From CAWBRT01 sp963819175 (GTDB lineage Bacteria > Acidobacteriota > Terriglobia > Terriglobales > Acidobacteriaceae): a stretch of DNA of 64,000 bases. This document shows, piece after piece, positions 19,311-28,072 of the stretch. The notes beneath the pieces are model-generated. The model had not been told where the DNA came from, made no database searches, and saw nothing but the letters and a program-made list of their open reading frames with translations. The translations under genes were made by a program, and so were the position numbers. Numbering within the stretch: position 1 is the first letter of the stretch; each line of letters starts with the position of its first letter. The stretch spans positions 248,001 to 312,000 of the forward strand of contig CAWFVJ010000016.1 in NCBI GenBank assembly GCA_963819175.1, in the 5' to 3' direction.

Positions 19311-20408
19311 TCATTCGATAAGCATGCAGTCGCCGTAGGAAAAAAAACGGTAACGCTGGTGCATCGCGTGCGCGTATGCCCGCAGGATGAATTCGCGGCC
19401 GGCAAAGGCAGAGACCAGCATCAGCAACGTCGATTTCGGCAAGTGGAAATTGGTGAGCAGCGCCGAAACCACGCGAAAGTCGAATCCGGGATAGATGAAG
19501 ATGTCAGCCTCGCCTGTCTGCGGCGTGATGCAACCGTCTTTGCGCTGGCTGGCGGCGTACTCCAGGGTGCGAACCGTGGTCGTCCCCACCGCTACGATTC
19601 GCCGCCCTTCCCGGCGGGCGCGCTCGAGCTGCCCGGCAGTCTCGGCGGAGATTTCGTAATGCTCGGTGTGCAGGCGATGCTGCTCCACCACTTCGGTCCG
19701 CACCGGCTGAAAGGTTCCCAGGCCCACGTGGAGGGTGATCTCGGCGCTTTCCACGCCACGCTCGCGCAGCCGCTCAAGGATTTCAGGGGTAAAGTGCAAT
19801 CCCGCGGTTGGCGCAGCGACCGAACCCGGACGGGTGGCATAGACCGTCTGGTATTGCTCGCGGTCCTCGGGACGGTCCGGACGATCAATATAGGGCGGCA
19901 GCGGCACGTGTCCGAGGGTTTCCAGCCGCTCGAAAAAGTCGTTGACCGGCGCAAAGCGCACCGTCCGCTCCCCGAAGGTGCCGCGTGCAATCACCTCGGC
20001 CTTGAGCTCGACTTCGCCCTTGGCGATGGTGATTACCTCACCCACGCCGATCTTCCGGCCGGGATGTACTAAGGCTTGCCAAGTCTGGGGTTCGGCGGCA
20101 ACCTGCCGGGTGAGCATCAGCTCCACACGGCCCTGCAGAAACTGCTTCGCCGCCGGATTGTTCGGGCTTAGAGGCTGGGCGACGGTGCCGGAGCGATGCC
20201 CGAGCAGCCGGGCAGGTAGCACCCGAGTGTTGTTTCTAACCAACAGGTCGCCCGGCCGCAGCAGCGCTGCAAAGTCGGCGAAAACGCGATCTTCAAAGCT
20301 GTTCGTGGCACGCACCAGGTGGAGCAGGCGGGCGGCGGCGCGATTCGCCAGCGGTTCCTGGGCAATCAATTCGGCGGGAAGAAGGAAATCGAAGTCGGCG
20401 ACCAGCAC
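19311..20408 (-). CDS. queA: S-adenosylmethionine:tRNA ribosyltransferase-isomerase
   Basis: Queuosine synthesis enzyme that transfers and isomerises the ribose of SAM onto preQ1 at the tRNA wobble position. The 365-residue protein opens with DFDFLLPAELIAQEPL and has RPGDLLVRNNTRVLPARL, then PTAGLHFTPEIL, HVGLGTFQPV and EHYEIS. Near the end are NFHLPKSTLLMLVSAFAG and RFFSYGDCMLI. Length and order match the family throughout. tgt, its usual partner, is not in the window. The gene is not disrupted. Confidence 0.96.
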   Translation of the reverse strand: MLVADFDFLLPAELIAQEPLANRAAARLLHLVRATNSFEDRVFADFAALLRPGDLLVRNNTRVLPARLLGHRSGTVAQPLSPNNPAAKQFLQGRVELMLTRQVAAEPQTWQALVHPGRKIGVGEVITIAKGEVELKAEVIARGTFGERTVRFAPVNDFFERLETLGHVPLPPYIDRPDRPEDREQYQTVYATRPGSVAAPTAGLHFTPEILERLRERGVESAEITLHVGLGTFQPVRTEVVEQHRLHTEHYEISAETAGQLERARREGRRIVAVGTTTVRTLEYAASQRKDGCITPQTGEADIFIYPGFDFRVVSALLTNFHLPKSTLLMLVSAFAGREFILRAYAHAMHQRYRFFSYGDCMLIE

Positions 20409-20468
20409 GGCCCGATTATAGAAGGTGCACCGGAGCCGGCGTCCAATGGGAACGGCGGCATCTCTACT

Positions 20469-20715
20469 GCTAGCAGAACCGATGTCCCTCAGAGGCTAAA
20501 GCCTCGTTGGATTTGCTGGTCTTGCGTACGGGCTGAACGGGCTGCTGAAAAACAGATTTCGCGCACTTCGAAGATACCGCCCGTGGTGTAACGAGTTTAT
20601 GCTGCATACATTCCGTAGCGCCTCGCTCGTTGCTTCGGCGCGTTTTTCAGCAGCCTGTGAAGCCCGTACCCTTCAAAACCTTCACTTGTTCAGACCTTCT
20701 CTGGAGTGGTACTGA
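20469..20715. repeat. dispersed repeat family C, copy 2, split by a small insertion
   Basis: Matches 2263-2460 on both sides (GCAGAACCGATGTCCCTC... and GAAGCCCGTACCCTTCAAAACCTT) but lacks the 18-bp tandem array. It is interrupted between CGTACGGGCTGAA and GAAGCCCGTA by the 120-bp element at 20538-20657. Confidence 0.85.
20538..20657. mobile_element. 120-bp MITE-like element with 16-bp inverted ends and TGAA duplication
   Basis: Left end CGGGCTGCTGAAAAAC (20538-20553) and right end GTTTTTCAGCAGCCTG (20642-20657) are inverted repeats with a single mismatch. TGAA flanks both sides (20534-20537 and 20658-20661), as expected for a 4-bp target duplication. The uninterrupted target, TACGGGCTGAAGCCCGTA, is present near 2320-2338. 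It encodes nothing; it should be moved by a transposase with matching ends that is not in this window. Confidence 0.85.
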
Positions 20716-20812
20716 ATTTCAGGCTTTACACACGCAAGTCCTTGGCCAACCGGCGCGGGCTAGGGTACTATATCGCCGAACGAGACCGCTTCAGCCGAAA
20801 CATGGGCCGAAA

Positions 20813-21481
20813 ATGATCGAGCTGGAACTCAGACACGAGGTGTTGAGAATCGGCAGATTGCTGCACGAGAAGAATTTCGTGGCGGCCACTGACGGCAATA
20901 TTTCAGCGCGCGTAAGCAACAAGTCCATTCTGGTGACGCCGACCGGCATGTCCAAGGGCATGTTGCGTCCGGAAGATCTCCTTTTGGTCGACCCGGAAGG
21001 CCGCACGTTGGCGGGGACGCGCGAGGTTTCCACCGAACTCAGGATGCATCTGCTCATCTACCAATTGCGCGACGATGTTAATGCCGTCGTGCATGCACAT
21101 CCGCCCACCGCGACCGGCTTTGCGGCCGCGGGCCTGTCGCTGGATGAGCCTTTGATTTCCGAAGTTGAACTGTCGCTCGGCCGCGTCCCTCTGGCTGGCT
21201 ACGCGTGCCCTGGCAGCGCAGAGCTTTGTGCCAGGCTTTCTCCCCTGATCGCCGGCAACAATGCGATCCTGATGGCGAACCACGGCGTGGTGACCTACGC
21301 CGAAGACCTGCTAACCGCCTACCTGCACATGGAAACCGTGGAGCATTTCGCCCGCATCTGCCTGGTGACGCACCAACTGGGACGCCAGCATGCGCTCGAC
21401 CACCAACAGGTTAACGAATTACGTGGGCTGAGAAAGCAGCGGGCGACGGACCCGGGAGACCTGCTGCGAAAGAAAGCCTGA
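20813..21481 (+). CDS. class II aldolase/adducin-family protein
   Basis: Zinc-dependent aldolase or dehydratase-type enzyme of 222 residues related to L-fuculose-phosphate aldolase, ribulose-phosphate 4-epimerase and MtnB. It shows the early DGNISARV loop, VTPTGMSKG, the zinc-binding AVVHAHPPTAT and the later histidine in ANHGVVTYAED. The ATG at 20813 starts a protein of usual length (MIELELRHEVLRIGRLLHEK). The longer frame from 20630 lies in the repeat. With no sugar or methionine-salvage neighbours the substrate cannot be assigned. Confidence 0.85.
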   Translation: MIELELRHEVLRIGRLLHEKNFVAATDGNISARVSNKSILVTPTGMSKGMLRPEDLLLVDPEGRTLAGTREVSTELRMHLLIYQLRDDVNAVVHAHPPTATGFAAAGLSLDEPLISEVELSLGRVPLAGYACPGSAELCARLSPLIAGNNAILMANHGVVTYAEDLLTAYLHMETVEHFARICLVTHQLGRQHALDHQQVNELRGLRKQRATDPGDLLRKKA

Positions 21482-21571
21482 TCGCCCCTCTGGGATGCGA
21501 TTGCGCCTTGATTTTCGGCGCAAGGCGGGGCGTCTCGCTTCGCTCCGTGTTCCGCATCGCAGCCCGGGAAA

Positions 21572-21607
21572 GCCCCACCCTCCGGCTTCGCCGGAAGGGT
21601 AGGGCAC
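21572..21607. repeat. family B hairpin between convergent genes
   Basis: GCCCCACCCTCCGGC, loop TTC, GCCGGAAGGGTAGGGC. It lies between the convergent aldolase and receptor genes and could terminate both. The wider spacer 21482-21671 holds only this. Confidence 0.7.
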
Positions 21608-21671
21608 CCGAGACTTTCCCGTATTCCCGAAACGGTCAACCCGCACGGAATAGGCCAACCGCAAAACTGAT

Positions 21672-23876
21672 CTACTCGCCGCCCAGACTAAATCTCAATC
21701 CAGCCCTGAAGTTCGCGCTCAATGCGGGATAGCCGAGTTCGTTTTCATAATGCTGATTCAGTAGATTTTCCACATTGGCGTAAGCCGTAACGTAGCGCTT
21801 GATCTTGTACCAGCCGCCGGCATCCAGGCGGGCGTAACCGGCCACGTGAGTCAACGGCACCGGAAGCACAAAGAAGTCCGAATCCGCGCGAGGCCCGATG
21901 AACGTGCCCGCCAGGGTCGCCCCGAATTTTCGCCGCGTGTAGTTGACTAGAGCGTTGCCGGAATGTTTCGGGCGAAGCAGCAAGGGCGATCCCGCCGTCG
22001 AGCCGGAGAGGTTCTGTGTCGAATCGTAAACGTAAGCTCCGCGCAGCTGCAGGCGTGCCGTGGGCCGCGCCTGGACCGTCAGCTCCGCGCCATGCGCCAT
22101 TGATTTGTCGATGTTGATGTATTGCGTGAAAGTGGGGTTGGTTTCGATTCGATTACGAAACTGATTATTGAAGTAGACCGCGTCGAAGGAGTACTTCCCC
22201 TTGAAGAACGATTGCTGCACTCCGGCCTCGAAGGCATTATTCTGTTCCGGCTTGAGATTGGGGTTGCCGTTGATGCCGAAGATTTGCTCGCCGAAGGTCT
22301 GCAAAAAGTTCGGTTCCTTGATGCCTTCGCTGAAGCTGCCGCGCAGCCGTGTTCCGGAAAGAACGTCACCTCCGCGGACGATCAAATAACTGGCCGCCAC
22401 GCGCGGCACCCCGCGATCGCCGAAGTTCTCGTTGTGCACGTAGCGCGCTCCAGCCTGCACCGAGAGCCGTTTCCAGGTGATTAACTCTTCCCCGTAGACT
22501 GCATGGTTGCGGCGCAGTCCATGGCTGATCGGAGGAGTATTGGGATCACCGAAAAAGCCATTTTCGTCCTCGAACTCGTAACCGAAGACCGTGCGTGCCC
22601 AATCGCGAGCCCAATACTCGCCCTGGTAATTGAAGCCGGCACGGTTGTAGTCGTTCGTGCTTTTGCATGGAGTCGCCGTGAAACAGAAATCCACGACACC
22701 CAAGCGCAGTGGATCCACCGGTACTCCCTGCTGGAAAAGGTCGCGGTGGTTGTATTCGTAGCCGCTGAAGCGGTGATACCAATGCTTGCCGGCGGCAACG
22801 CTCAACTCGGTCGAGGCTAGAAAATTGTTCTGCCGCGAGAAGGCATTGGTGTCCGGCGGAAGATTGGAATCTCCGGCTGGCAGTTGGACCCCCTGCGAGT
22901 AGTTCCACGCGCCCGGGACGCCGGTGCGGCTGGTGCTATGGCGGGTGCGAAAGCGCAACTGCACCTTGGGCGAAAATGCGTATCCGAGATTTGCGCCCTC
23001 GGTGGAATTTGAATAGCTGTCGTTGGAGCCTTGCCCCTGGGTATTGAATTGATCCGCGAACAGGTTGTAATCAAAGCGCCTCACGGCGCCGGAGAGCGAA
23101 CCGTACCCGTGGCCGGTTGCGAACGTCCCGCCATCGGCCCCAAATGTAAACAGCGGAACACGCGTGCTCCCGGTGCGGCTAAAGACCTGGACAACGCTGG
23201 TCATGGCATCGGAGCCGTAAAGTGTGCTCTGGCTGCCCCGCAACAGTTCTATGCGGTCGACCTGCGGGAGGGAGATAACCCCGAAGTCAAAAGTTCCGCC
23301 GGGCTCGTTGACCGGAACGCCGTCGATGATCACCTTGTTGTAGGTGGACTCGCCACCGCGGACGAACAACGAGGTTAGGCCGCCGCGCTGACCCGTATCG
23401 CTGATGACCGCACCCGGGGCGAAACGCAGAATCTCTCCCATCGATATCGGTTGCAGAGAGCGCAACTCCGGAGCTTCAATGACTGACACGTTGCTGCCGG
23501 TCTCTGCGCCGGTTGCCGGGGTTGCCGCCGCCGTGACCGATACCGTCTGCTCGGCGTTGGCCAGTTTCAGATGCACGGTCAGTGAAGCCGTCTGCTGGAG
23601 CGCGATCTCCTGCGTCTCCGGCGCGAATCCGGGCGCAAGCACCTGTACGCGGTAGCGTCCCGGCTGCAAGTTTTGGAATTCTGCAACTCCATTGGCGGTG
23701 GCCGAGCGGACGGCAATCGGCGCTGCTTGCTCCTGCCAGTACAGGGTTACCCGGGCCGAGCCAACCAGAGCGGAATGAGGATCGACAATTTGAATCTTGA
23801 TTTCGGAAGCGGAAAGCTGAAAAACCAGAGCGACGCTAAGCAATGCCAGAAGAAACAACGCGCGGATCGTTCGCAT
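21672..23876 (-). CDS. BtuB-like TonB-dependent outer-membrane receptor
   Basis: Outer-membrane beta-barrel for energised uptake, most likely of a cobalamin or other corrinoid because a cobalamin riboswitch lies in its leader. The 734-residue protein has a signal peptide (RALFLLALLSVALVFQLSA), an N-terminal carboxypeptidase-regulatory-like beta domain (about 25-115), a plug with GGLTSLFVRGGESTYNKVII and DRIELLRGSQSTLYGSDAM, and a barrel to the C-terminus. The start at 23876 is fixed by AAAAGGAGGATTGTT just upstream. No btuCDF genes adjoin it. Corrinoid specificity is inferred from regulation, not from the barrel. Confidence 0.9.
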   Translation of the reverse strand: MRTIRALFLLALLSVALVFQLSASEIKIQIVDPHSALVGSARVTLYWQEQAAPIAVRSATANGVAEFQNLQPGRYRVQVLAPGFAPETQEIALQQTASLTVHLKLANAEQTVSVTAAATPATGAETGSNVSVIEAPELRSLQPISMGEILRFAPGAVISDTGQRGGLTSLFVRGGESTYNKVIIDGVPVNEPGGTFDFGVISLPQVDRIELLRGSQSTLYGSDAMTSVVQVFSRTGSTRVPLFTFGADGGTFATGHGYGSLSGAVRRFDYNLFADQFNTQGQGSNDSYSNSTEGANLGYAFSPKVQLRFRTRHSTSRTGVPGAWNYSQGVQLPAGDSNLPPDTNAFSRQNNFLASTELSVAAGKHWYHRFSGYEYNHRDLFQQGVPVDPLRLGVVDFCFTATPCKSTNDYNRAGFNYQGEYWARDWARTVFGYEFEDENGFFGDPNTPPISHGLRRNHAVYGEELITWKRLSVQAGARYVHNENFGDRGVPRVAASYLIVRGGDVLSGTRLRGSFSEGIKEPNFLQTFGEQIFGINGNPNLKPEQNNAFEAGVQQSFFKGKYSFDAVYFNNQFRNRIETNPTFTQYINIDKSMAHGAELTVQARPTARLQLRGAYVYDSTQNLSGSTAGSPLLLRPKHSGNALVNYTRRKFGATLAGTFIGPRADSDFFVLPVPLTHVAGYARLDAGGWYKIKRYVTAYANVENLLNQHYENELGYPALSANFRAGLRFSLGGE

Positions 23877-23915
23877 AACAATCCTCCTTTTCACGCGAAA
23901 GGGGTTCTTGTCGGC

Positions 23916-24129
23916 GTTCGCGCCGGTCTCCTGGCTTGGCGAGTACGTCCGGAGTCCACTGGATTCCAGACCCAACGGCCTTCCCATGCGGATTGCAAGT
24001 GCACAGTGGCCGGCGGTTCTCAAGCGATTGCTTCGGCAGTCGCTCTTGACTCGCTTACAGTTGCGCGGCAGCGCGGGATTCTCACCCGCTTCCCAGTCCG
24101 CAGCCTTGGGCGTCTGCGGACGCGCGAAC
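23916..24129 (-). promoter_or_regulatory. cobalamin riboswitch
   Basis: Read on the minus strand the leader contains the conserved core GGGAAGCGGGTGAGAATCCC, then GCTGCCGCGCAACTGTAAGC (the B12 box region), GCCACTG, GGGAAGG and AGACCGGC. The outer P1 arms GTTCGCGC (24122-24129) and GCGCGAAC (23916-23923) pair exactly. It lies 40 bp ahead of the receptor start, so adenosylcobalamin would repress the gene. Confidence 0.95.
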
Positions 24130-24211
24130 ACAAAATTGTAAAGAACAGCTCGCCACCATGCGGCAGCGACTAACAAAAATCACTTCGACGATGAGTCGTT
24201 CTCGACTCTAG

Positions 24212-24937
24212 TCACTCTGGTAGGAGATTGTCAACCGAAGGCTCAATCTGGCCGTGAGATGGCACAGCGGTTCCTCCGGTTTTATAGCTCAAACACCAGT
24301 AGTATGTTAGCCAGCGGAAATCAATTGTGTTGCCCCGACCCTGAAGGATACGTCGCAATTCCGCCTCCTCAGGGAAGTTCTTCAGCACCTCATGATCGGA
24401 CCCGTCTCGCAGTCGACGGGACTGGTATGTGTTCTTCTCGGCGTCTTCTCGGGTAATAGGGAGGCTACTGCCCGCAACGTACCGATTGTCTATGAATACC
24501 ACCAGGGCTCCCGGTTGCAGCTTGGCATGGAGCACGTTGAGAAATCGGGACAATTGTTCTCCTCTATGCAGGTGCGACCACCAGAAGCCGGCGAATGCCG
24601 CCGTGAAGACGCCGCTGATGCCGGTGAGAGCGAAGGCGTCATCACGGCCAAGGGTGACGTTTCGGCAACGTCGAAGCCTCTCTGATGCAATCTCCAGAAC
24701 ACTGTCGTTCACATCGGTAGCGTGAATGTGATTTGCCGCAGATGCGATCTCCTCGGTCCAAAAACCGGTGCCGCATGCGACCTCCAGAACAGAGTGCCCA
24801 CTGAATAACCTACGAAGAATAGACCGAAGGGAGGCGATATCGTCCTGTCGCTCCGGCTTCCGGTAGACGTCATCGTATTCGGCCGCTCTGGCGGCATAGT
24901 AAGCGATTAAATTGTCCGGCGTTTTCTGCTGCGACAT
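24212..24937 (-). CDS. class I SAM-dependent methyltransferase
   Basis: A 241-residue Rossmann-fold methyltransferase. Motif I is VLEVACGTGFWTEEIA, followed by HATDVNDSVLEIA (acidic residue that binds the SAM ribose) and GALVVFIDNRYV. The N-terminus YYAARAAEYDDVY is typical of small-molecule or quinone-type methyltransferases. It lies upstream of the riboswitch-controlled receptor on the same strand but is separated by the riboswitch, so it is probably a separate unit. The methyl acceptor is unknown. Confidence 0.85.
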   Translation of the reverse strand: MSQQKTPDNLIAYYAARAAEYDDVYRKPERQDDIASLRSILRRLFSGHSVLEVACGTGFWTEEIASAANHIHATDVNDSVLEIASERLRRCRNVTLGRDDAFALTGISGVFTAAFAGFWWSHLHRGEQLSRFLNVLHAKLQPGALVVFIDNRYVAGSSLPITREDAEKNTYQSRRLRDGSDHEVLKNFPEEAELRRILQGRGNTIDFRWLTYYWCLSYKTGGTAVPSHGQIEPSVDNLLPE

Positions 24938-25010
24938 GAAATCATCTTAATTGCTTAATGCAATTACTACTCGGGCAATTGAGCAGCGGAAGCACTGCAT
25001 CCGTCGATCT

Positions 25011-25724
25011 TCACTGGCTTTTCGCCCGCCTTTCAGCCTCAAGACGAACGTCTTCCAGCGCTAACTGCATCTGGCGGTAAAAGGCCTTCATCTCCTCCGG
25101 GCTGGCGTTGGCGGGTATCTCGATGGGTTTCGACCAACGCAGATGCACCTTTGTGAATGGCTTGGGAATCAACATGCAGTCCCAGGTATTCAGTCGCCAG
25201 GCGCGGCGCGGAGCGAGATAAAAGCAGTAGATTGGCTGTTGCGTGCTGCGCGCCAACAGCAATGGTCCCGGCTTGGCGACAAAGCGCGGTCCCTTCGGGC
25301 CGTCGGCGGCAAAGCTCGTGGACACCCCCTGTGCGGCTTGGTCGTGCATGCCGAGCAGGGCACGCACCGCGCCGCGAGTGCTGGAGCCGCGAATAACGCG
25401 ATAGCCGAGGCGATTGACGACGCGCGCAATCAATTCGCCGTCAAAGCTGCTGCTAACCATGATCGCTATGCCCCGCCCGCGAAAGTAGTAGGTCGCCGGC
25501 AGAATACATTCATGCCAGAAAGGGTGGATCGCCGGCGGCGGAGGCAGGTCGGTCTCTGGCGCGTGAGGAGGATCGCCGTCCCAACTGCATTCGAAGCGCA
25601 GCGTGCTGCCGAGCACCATCAGCAGGACACGGGTGAGCCAGGGCACCACTCGCAGCGCGGTGCGTTGCTTCAGGCTGAAACGCGGTTCGGCGGGGACGGC
25701 TGCCAGTTTGGGTTCCTCATTCAT
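25011..25724 (-). CDS. DUF374-type lysophospholipid acyltransferase-like protein
   Basis: A 237-residue protein of the DUF374 group, which is related to lysophospholipid and lipid A acyltransferases. Seen are a hydrophobic N-terminal stretch (VVPWLTRVLLMVLGST), then IMVSSSFDGELIARVVNRLGY with RGSSTRGAVRAL, and FAADGPKGPRF, the counterpart of the PEGTR region. The usual HxxxxD is modified to SxxxDGE, as is typical of this subgroup. It probably acts at the inner membrane on lipid A or phospholipid. fabF and acpP lie just upstream on the same strand. Confidence 0.78.
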   Translation of the reverse strand: MNEEPKLAAVPAEPRFSLKQRTALRVVPWLTRVLLMVLGSTLRFECSWDGDPPHAPETDLPPPPAIHPFWHECILPATYYFRGRGIAIMVSSSFDGELIARVVNRLGYRVIRGSSTRGAVRALLGMHDQAAQGVSTSFAADGPKGPRFVAKPGPLLLARSTQQPIYCFYLAPRRAWRLNTWDCMLIPKPFTKVHLRWSKPIEIPANASPEEMKAFYRQMQLALEDVRLEAERRAKSQ

Positions 25725-25805
25725 GCGATCAGTGAGCCGTGGACCTGACAGCAGTTATAGGACGAACCGCGATGTGCGCGGGGCTTCTCCGGCACATGCA
25801 GGTGC

Positions 25806-25837
25806 AAAAAGTCAAAGGCACGGATAAACCGTGCCTT
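25806..25837 (-). terminator. intrinsic terminator downstream of fabF
   Basis: On the minus strand AAGGCACGG, loop TTTAT, CCGTGCCTT is a perfect 9-bp stem followed by TGACTTTTT. It ends the acpP-fabF transcript before the DUF374 gene. Confidence 0.85.
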
Positions 25838-25854
25838 CGGAAGGAGAGACAGAG

Positions 25855-27093
25855 CTATTCGCTCCAGCGCTTAAACACCAGCGAACCGTTGGTTCCACCG
25901 AAACCGAACGAATTGGTGAGCGCACAGTCGAGCGAGACTTTGCGCGACTTGTTGGGCACGAAGTCCATGCCTTCGGTTTCCGGAGCTTGATTCTCCAGGT
26001 TGATGGTTGGCGGCAACTCCTGATGACCCAGCGCCAAAACGGTGATGCCGGCTTCCAAGCCACCGGCGCCGCCCAGCAGATGTCCGGTCATCGACTTGGT
26101 CGAACTGACAGCGACCTTGCGTTCGCCGAAACAGCGCCGGATGGCACGCGATTCAAGGATGTCACCCATTGGAGTTGATGTGCCGTGAGCGTTGACGTAG
26201 CCGATGTCGGCGGGGCTCAACTTAGCGTCGCAGATTGCGTTCATCATCACGCGATAGCCGCCGTCGCCGTCTTCGGAAGGCTGGGTGATGTGATAGGCGT
26301 CGGCGCTCATGCCGTAGCCGACCAACTCGGCCAGGATGGGTGCACCGCGGCGCTTGGCGAACTCCAACTCCTCCAGCACGAGAATGCCGGCACCCTCGCC
26401 CATCACGAATCCGTCGCGATCCCTGTCCCAGGGACGGCAGGCGCGCTCCGGTTCGTCGTTGCGTGTAGAAAGAGCCCGCATGGCCGAGAATCCGCCCACG
26501 CCCATCGGCGTGATGGCCGCTTCCGTACCGCCGGCGATCATCACGTCGGCATCATTGCGTTGGATGATTTTGAAGGCATCGCCGATGGAATGTGCGCTGG
26601 TGGTGCAGGCCGTCGCCGTGGCTTCGTTCGGGCCCTTTGCGCCGTAGCGAATGCTGACGTGGCCGGCCGCCAGGTTCACGATAGAAGCTGGGATGAAAAA
26701 GGGCGAGATTTTGCGCGGGCCGCCTTCCAGCAGCGCCTTGTGCTCTCGCTCGATGACGTCGAAGCCACCGATACCCGAGCCAATGTGAACGCCCACGCGG
26801 GTGGCGATTTCCGGCGTCACCTTCAGGCCCGAGGCCTTCATTGCCTCATCCGTAGCTGCCAGGCAGACATGGATGAAGCGCCCCATCTTCTTCAGTTCTT
26901 TTTTCTCGATGAAGTTAAGCGGATCGAAATTCTTGACTTCAGCCGCAATCTGGCAGGGAAACTGGGTAGTGTCGAAGTAAGTGATTCGGGCTACGCCGCT
27001 CTTACCGGCCATCAGACTCGACCACACTTCCTCGCAGTTGTTTCCCACGCCGCAGAGCAATCCGATCCCGGTTACTACAACTCGACGGTTCAC
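25855..27093 (-). CDS. fabF: 3-oxoacyl-ACP synthase II
   Basis: Condensing enzyme that elongates acyl-ACP with malonyl-ACP in fatty-acid synthesis. The 412-residue protein has the active-site cysteine in TATACTTSAHSIGDA, the two histidines in VNAHGTSTPMGD and SMTGHLLGGAG, and the C-terminal NSFGFGGTNGSLV. Translation starts with GTG at 27093, immediately after the TAG stop of the upstream acpP, so expression is tightly coupled. It is the last gene of the acpP-acpP-fabF unit and is followed by a terminator. Confidence 0.97.
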   Translation of the reverse strand: MNRRVVVTGIGLLCGVGNNCEEVWSSLMAGKSGVARITYFDTTQFPCQIAAEVKNFDPLNFIEKKELKKMGRFIHVCLAATDEAMKASGLKVTPEIATRVGVHIGSGIGGFDVIEREHKALLEGGPRKISPFFIPASIVNLAAGHVSIRYGAKGPNEATATACTTSAHSIGDAFKIIQRNDADVMIAGGTEAAITPMGVGGFSAMRALSTRNDEPERACRPWDRDRDGFVMGEGAGILVLEELEFAKRRGAPILAELVGYGMSADAYHITQPSEDGDGGYRVMMNAICDAKLSPADIGYVNAHGTSTPMGDILESRAIRRCFGERKVAVSSTKSMTGHLLGGAGGLEAGITVLALGHQELPPTINLENQAPETEGMDFVPNKSRKVSLDCALTNSFGFGGTNGSLVFKRWSE

Positions 27094-27336
27094 CTACTTG
27101 CCTTTCGCGTGCTGCCCGATGTAATCGGTGGCATCCTTGACGGTGCGGATCTTCTCCGCGTCCTCGTCGGGTATCTCAATGTCGAACGCTTCTTCGAAAG
27201 CCATGACCAGTTCGACGGTGTCCAGAGAGTCAGCGCCCAGATCGTCGACGAACGACGCGGTCGCCGTCACCTCGCCTTCATCGACACCGAGCTGCTCGAC
27301 AATGATTTGCTTTACTTTTTCCTCTACCGAAGCCAT
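27094..27336 (-). CDS. acpP: acyl carrier protein (copy adjoining fabF)
   Basis: An 80-residue acidic four-helix carrier protein. The phosphopantetheine attachment serine lies in DDLGADSLDTVELVMAFEE. It is nearly identical to the second ACP encoded 161 bp upstream, differing mainly in the VDEGEVTAT loop and the C-terminal QHAKGK tail. Its stop codon abuts the fabF GTG. The ribosome site GGAGAG lies ahead of the ATG at 27336. Since it is the fabF-linked copy, it is the better candidate for the housekeeping ACP. Confidence 0.96.
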   Translation of the reverse strand: MASVEEKVKQIIVEQLGVDEGEVTATASFVDDLGADSLDTVELVMAFEEAFDIEIPDEDAEKIRTVKDATDYIGQHAKGK

Positions 27337-27497
27337 TGAAGCTTCTCTCCTTCCCCCCTGAAACGGGGTGACAAAATCACAAAACTTTCAATGCTCCCGG
27401 CGCATCGATCATCGCAGGCGGAACGTTGCGCGAACCTGCATCTGCCGGGGCCGCAATGCCCCAAGCCGGGTAAGCCAATGATGAACCGCCGGAATGC

Positions 27498-27743
27498 CTA
27501 CTTCTTGACCTGTGAATGTTTGCCGATGTAATCAACGGCGTCTTGAACGGTGCGAATCTTTTCGGCGTCTTCGTCTGGAATCTCGATATCGAACGCCTCT
27601 TCAAAAGCCATCACTAGCTCGACTGTGTCCAGCGAGTCGGCACCGAGGTCGTCTACGAACGAAGCAGTGTTGGTTACCTCGGCTTCGTCCACGCCCAACT
27701 GCTCCACAATAATCTGCTTAACTTTTTCCTCTACCAGTGCCAT
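27498..27743 (-). CDS. acpP: acyl carrier protein, tandem paralogue
   Basis: An 81-residue ACP with the same DDLGADSLDTVELVMAFEE attachment site and a long shared core (FDIEIPDEDAEKIRTV), ending in GKHSQVKK. It lies upstream of the other acpP on the same strand. AGGAGG precedes the start at 27743. The high identity with retained function-critical residues points to a fairly recent tandem duplication, both copies apparently active. The 161-bp gap between them holds no recognisable gene. Confidence 0.95.
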   Translation of the reverse strand: MALVEEKVKQIIVEQLGVDEAEVTNTASFVDDLGADSLDTVELVMAFEEAFDIEIPDEDAEKIRTVQDAVDYIGKHSQVKK

Positions 27744-28072
27744 TTTGCGCGCGGCGCCTCCTGCTGCATAGACTCGGACAAATCACACACAAAGCATACC
27801 TTATCTGGCCCGAGTTGTGATTACGGATTGGAGTCGCGCATGCAGACCTGCACGGCGTAGCCGTTCGTAGTCGGGATGGCTTGGAACTCCAGTCTCACAT
27901 CCTACCCGCTCACCAAGCCGGGGTCAACGGGCATCCTGTATTCCGCCAACTCACGGCGGGAAATAGCTCGGGAGCCTGGATTACGGCTGTGCCCCGGCTG
28001 GCTAAGGTCTGCGGTTGCCCATTCTGGTTCGCGTGCATGACGTTAGCCGCCTTTCCTGTATATGCTCAACGC
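27744..28072. other. divergent spacer between acpP and dtd
   Basis: No gene is supported. The region must hold the promoters of the minus-strand acp operon and the plus-strand dtd; I could not pick convincing -35/-10 pairs. A frame from 27881 runs into dtd but its first 64 codons do not resemble the family. Confidence 0.45.
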
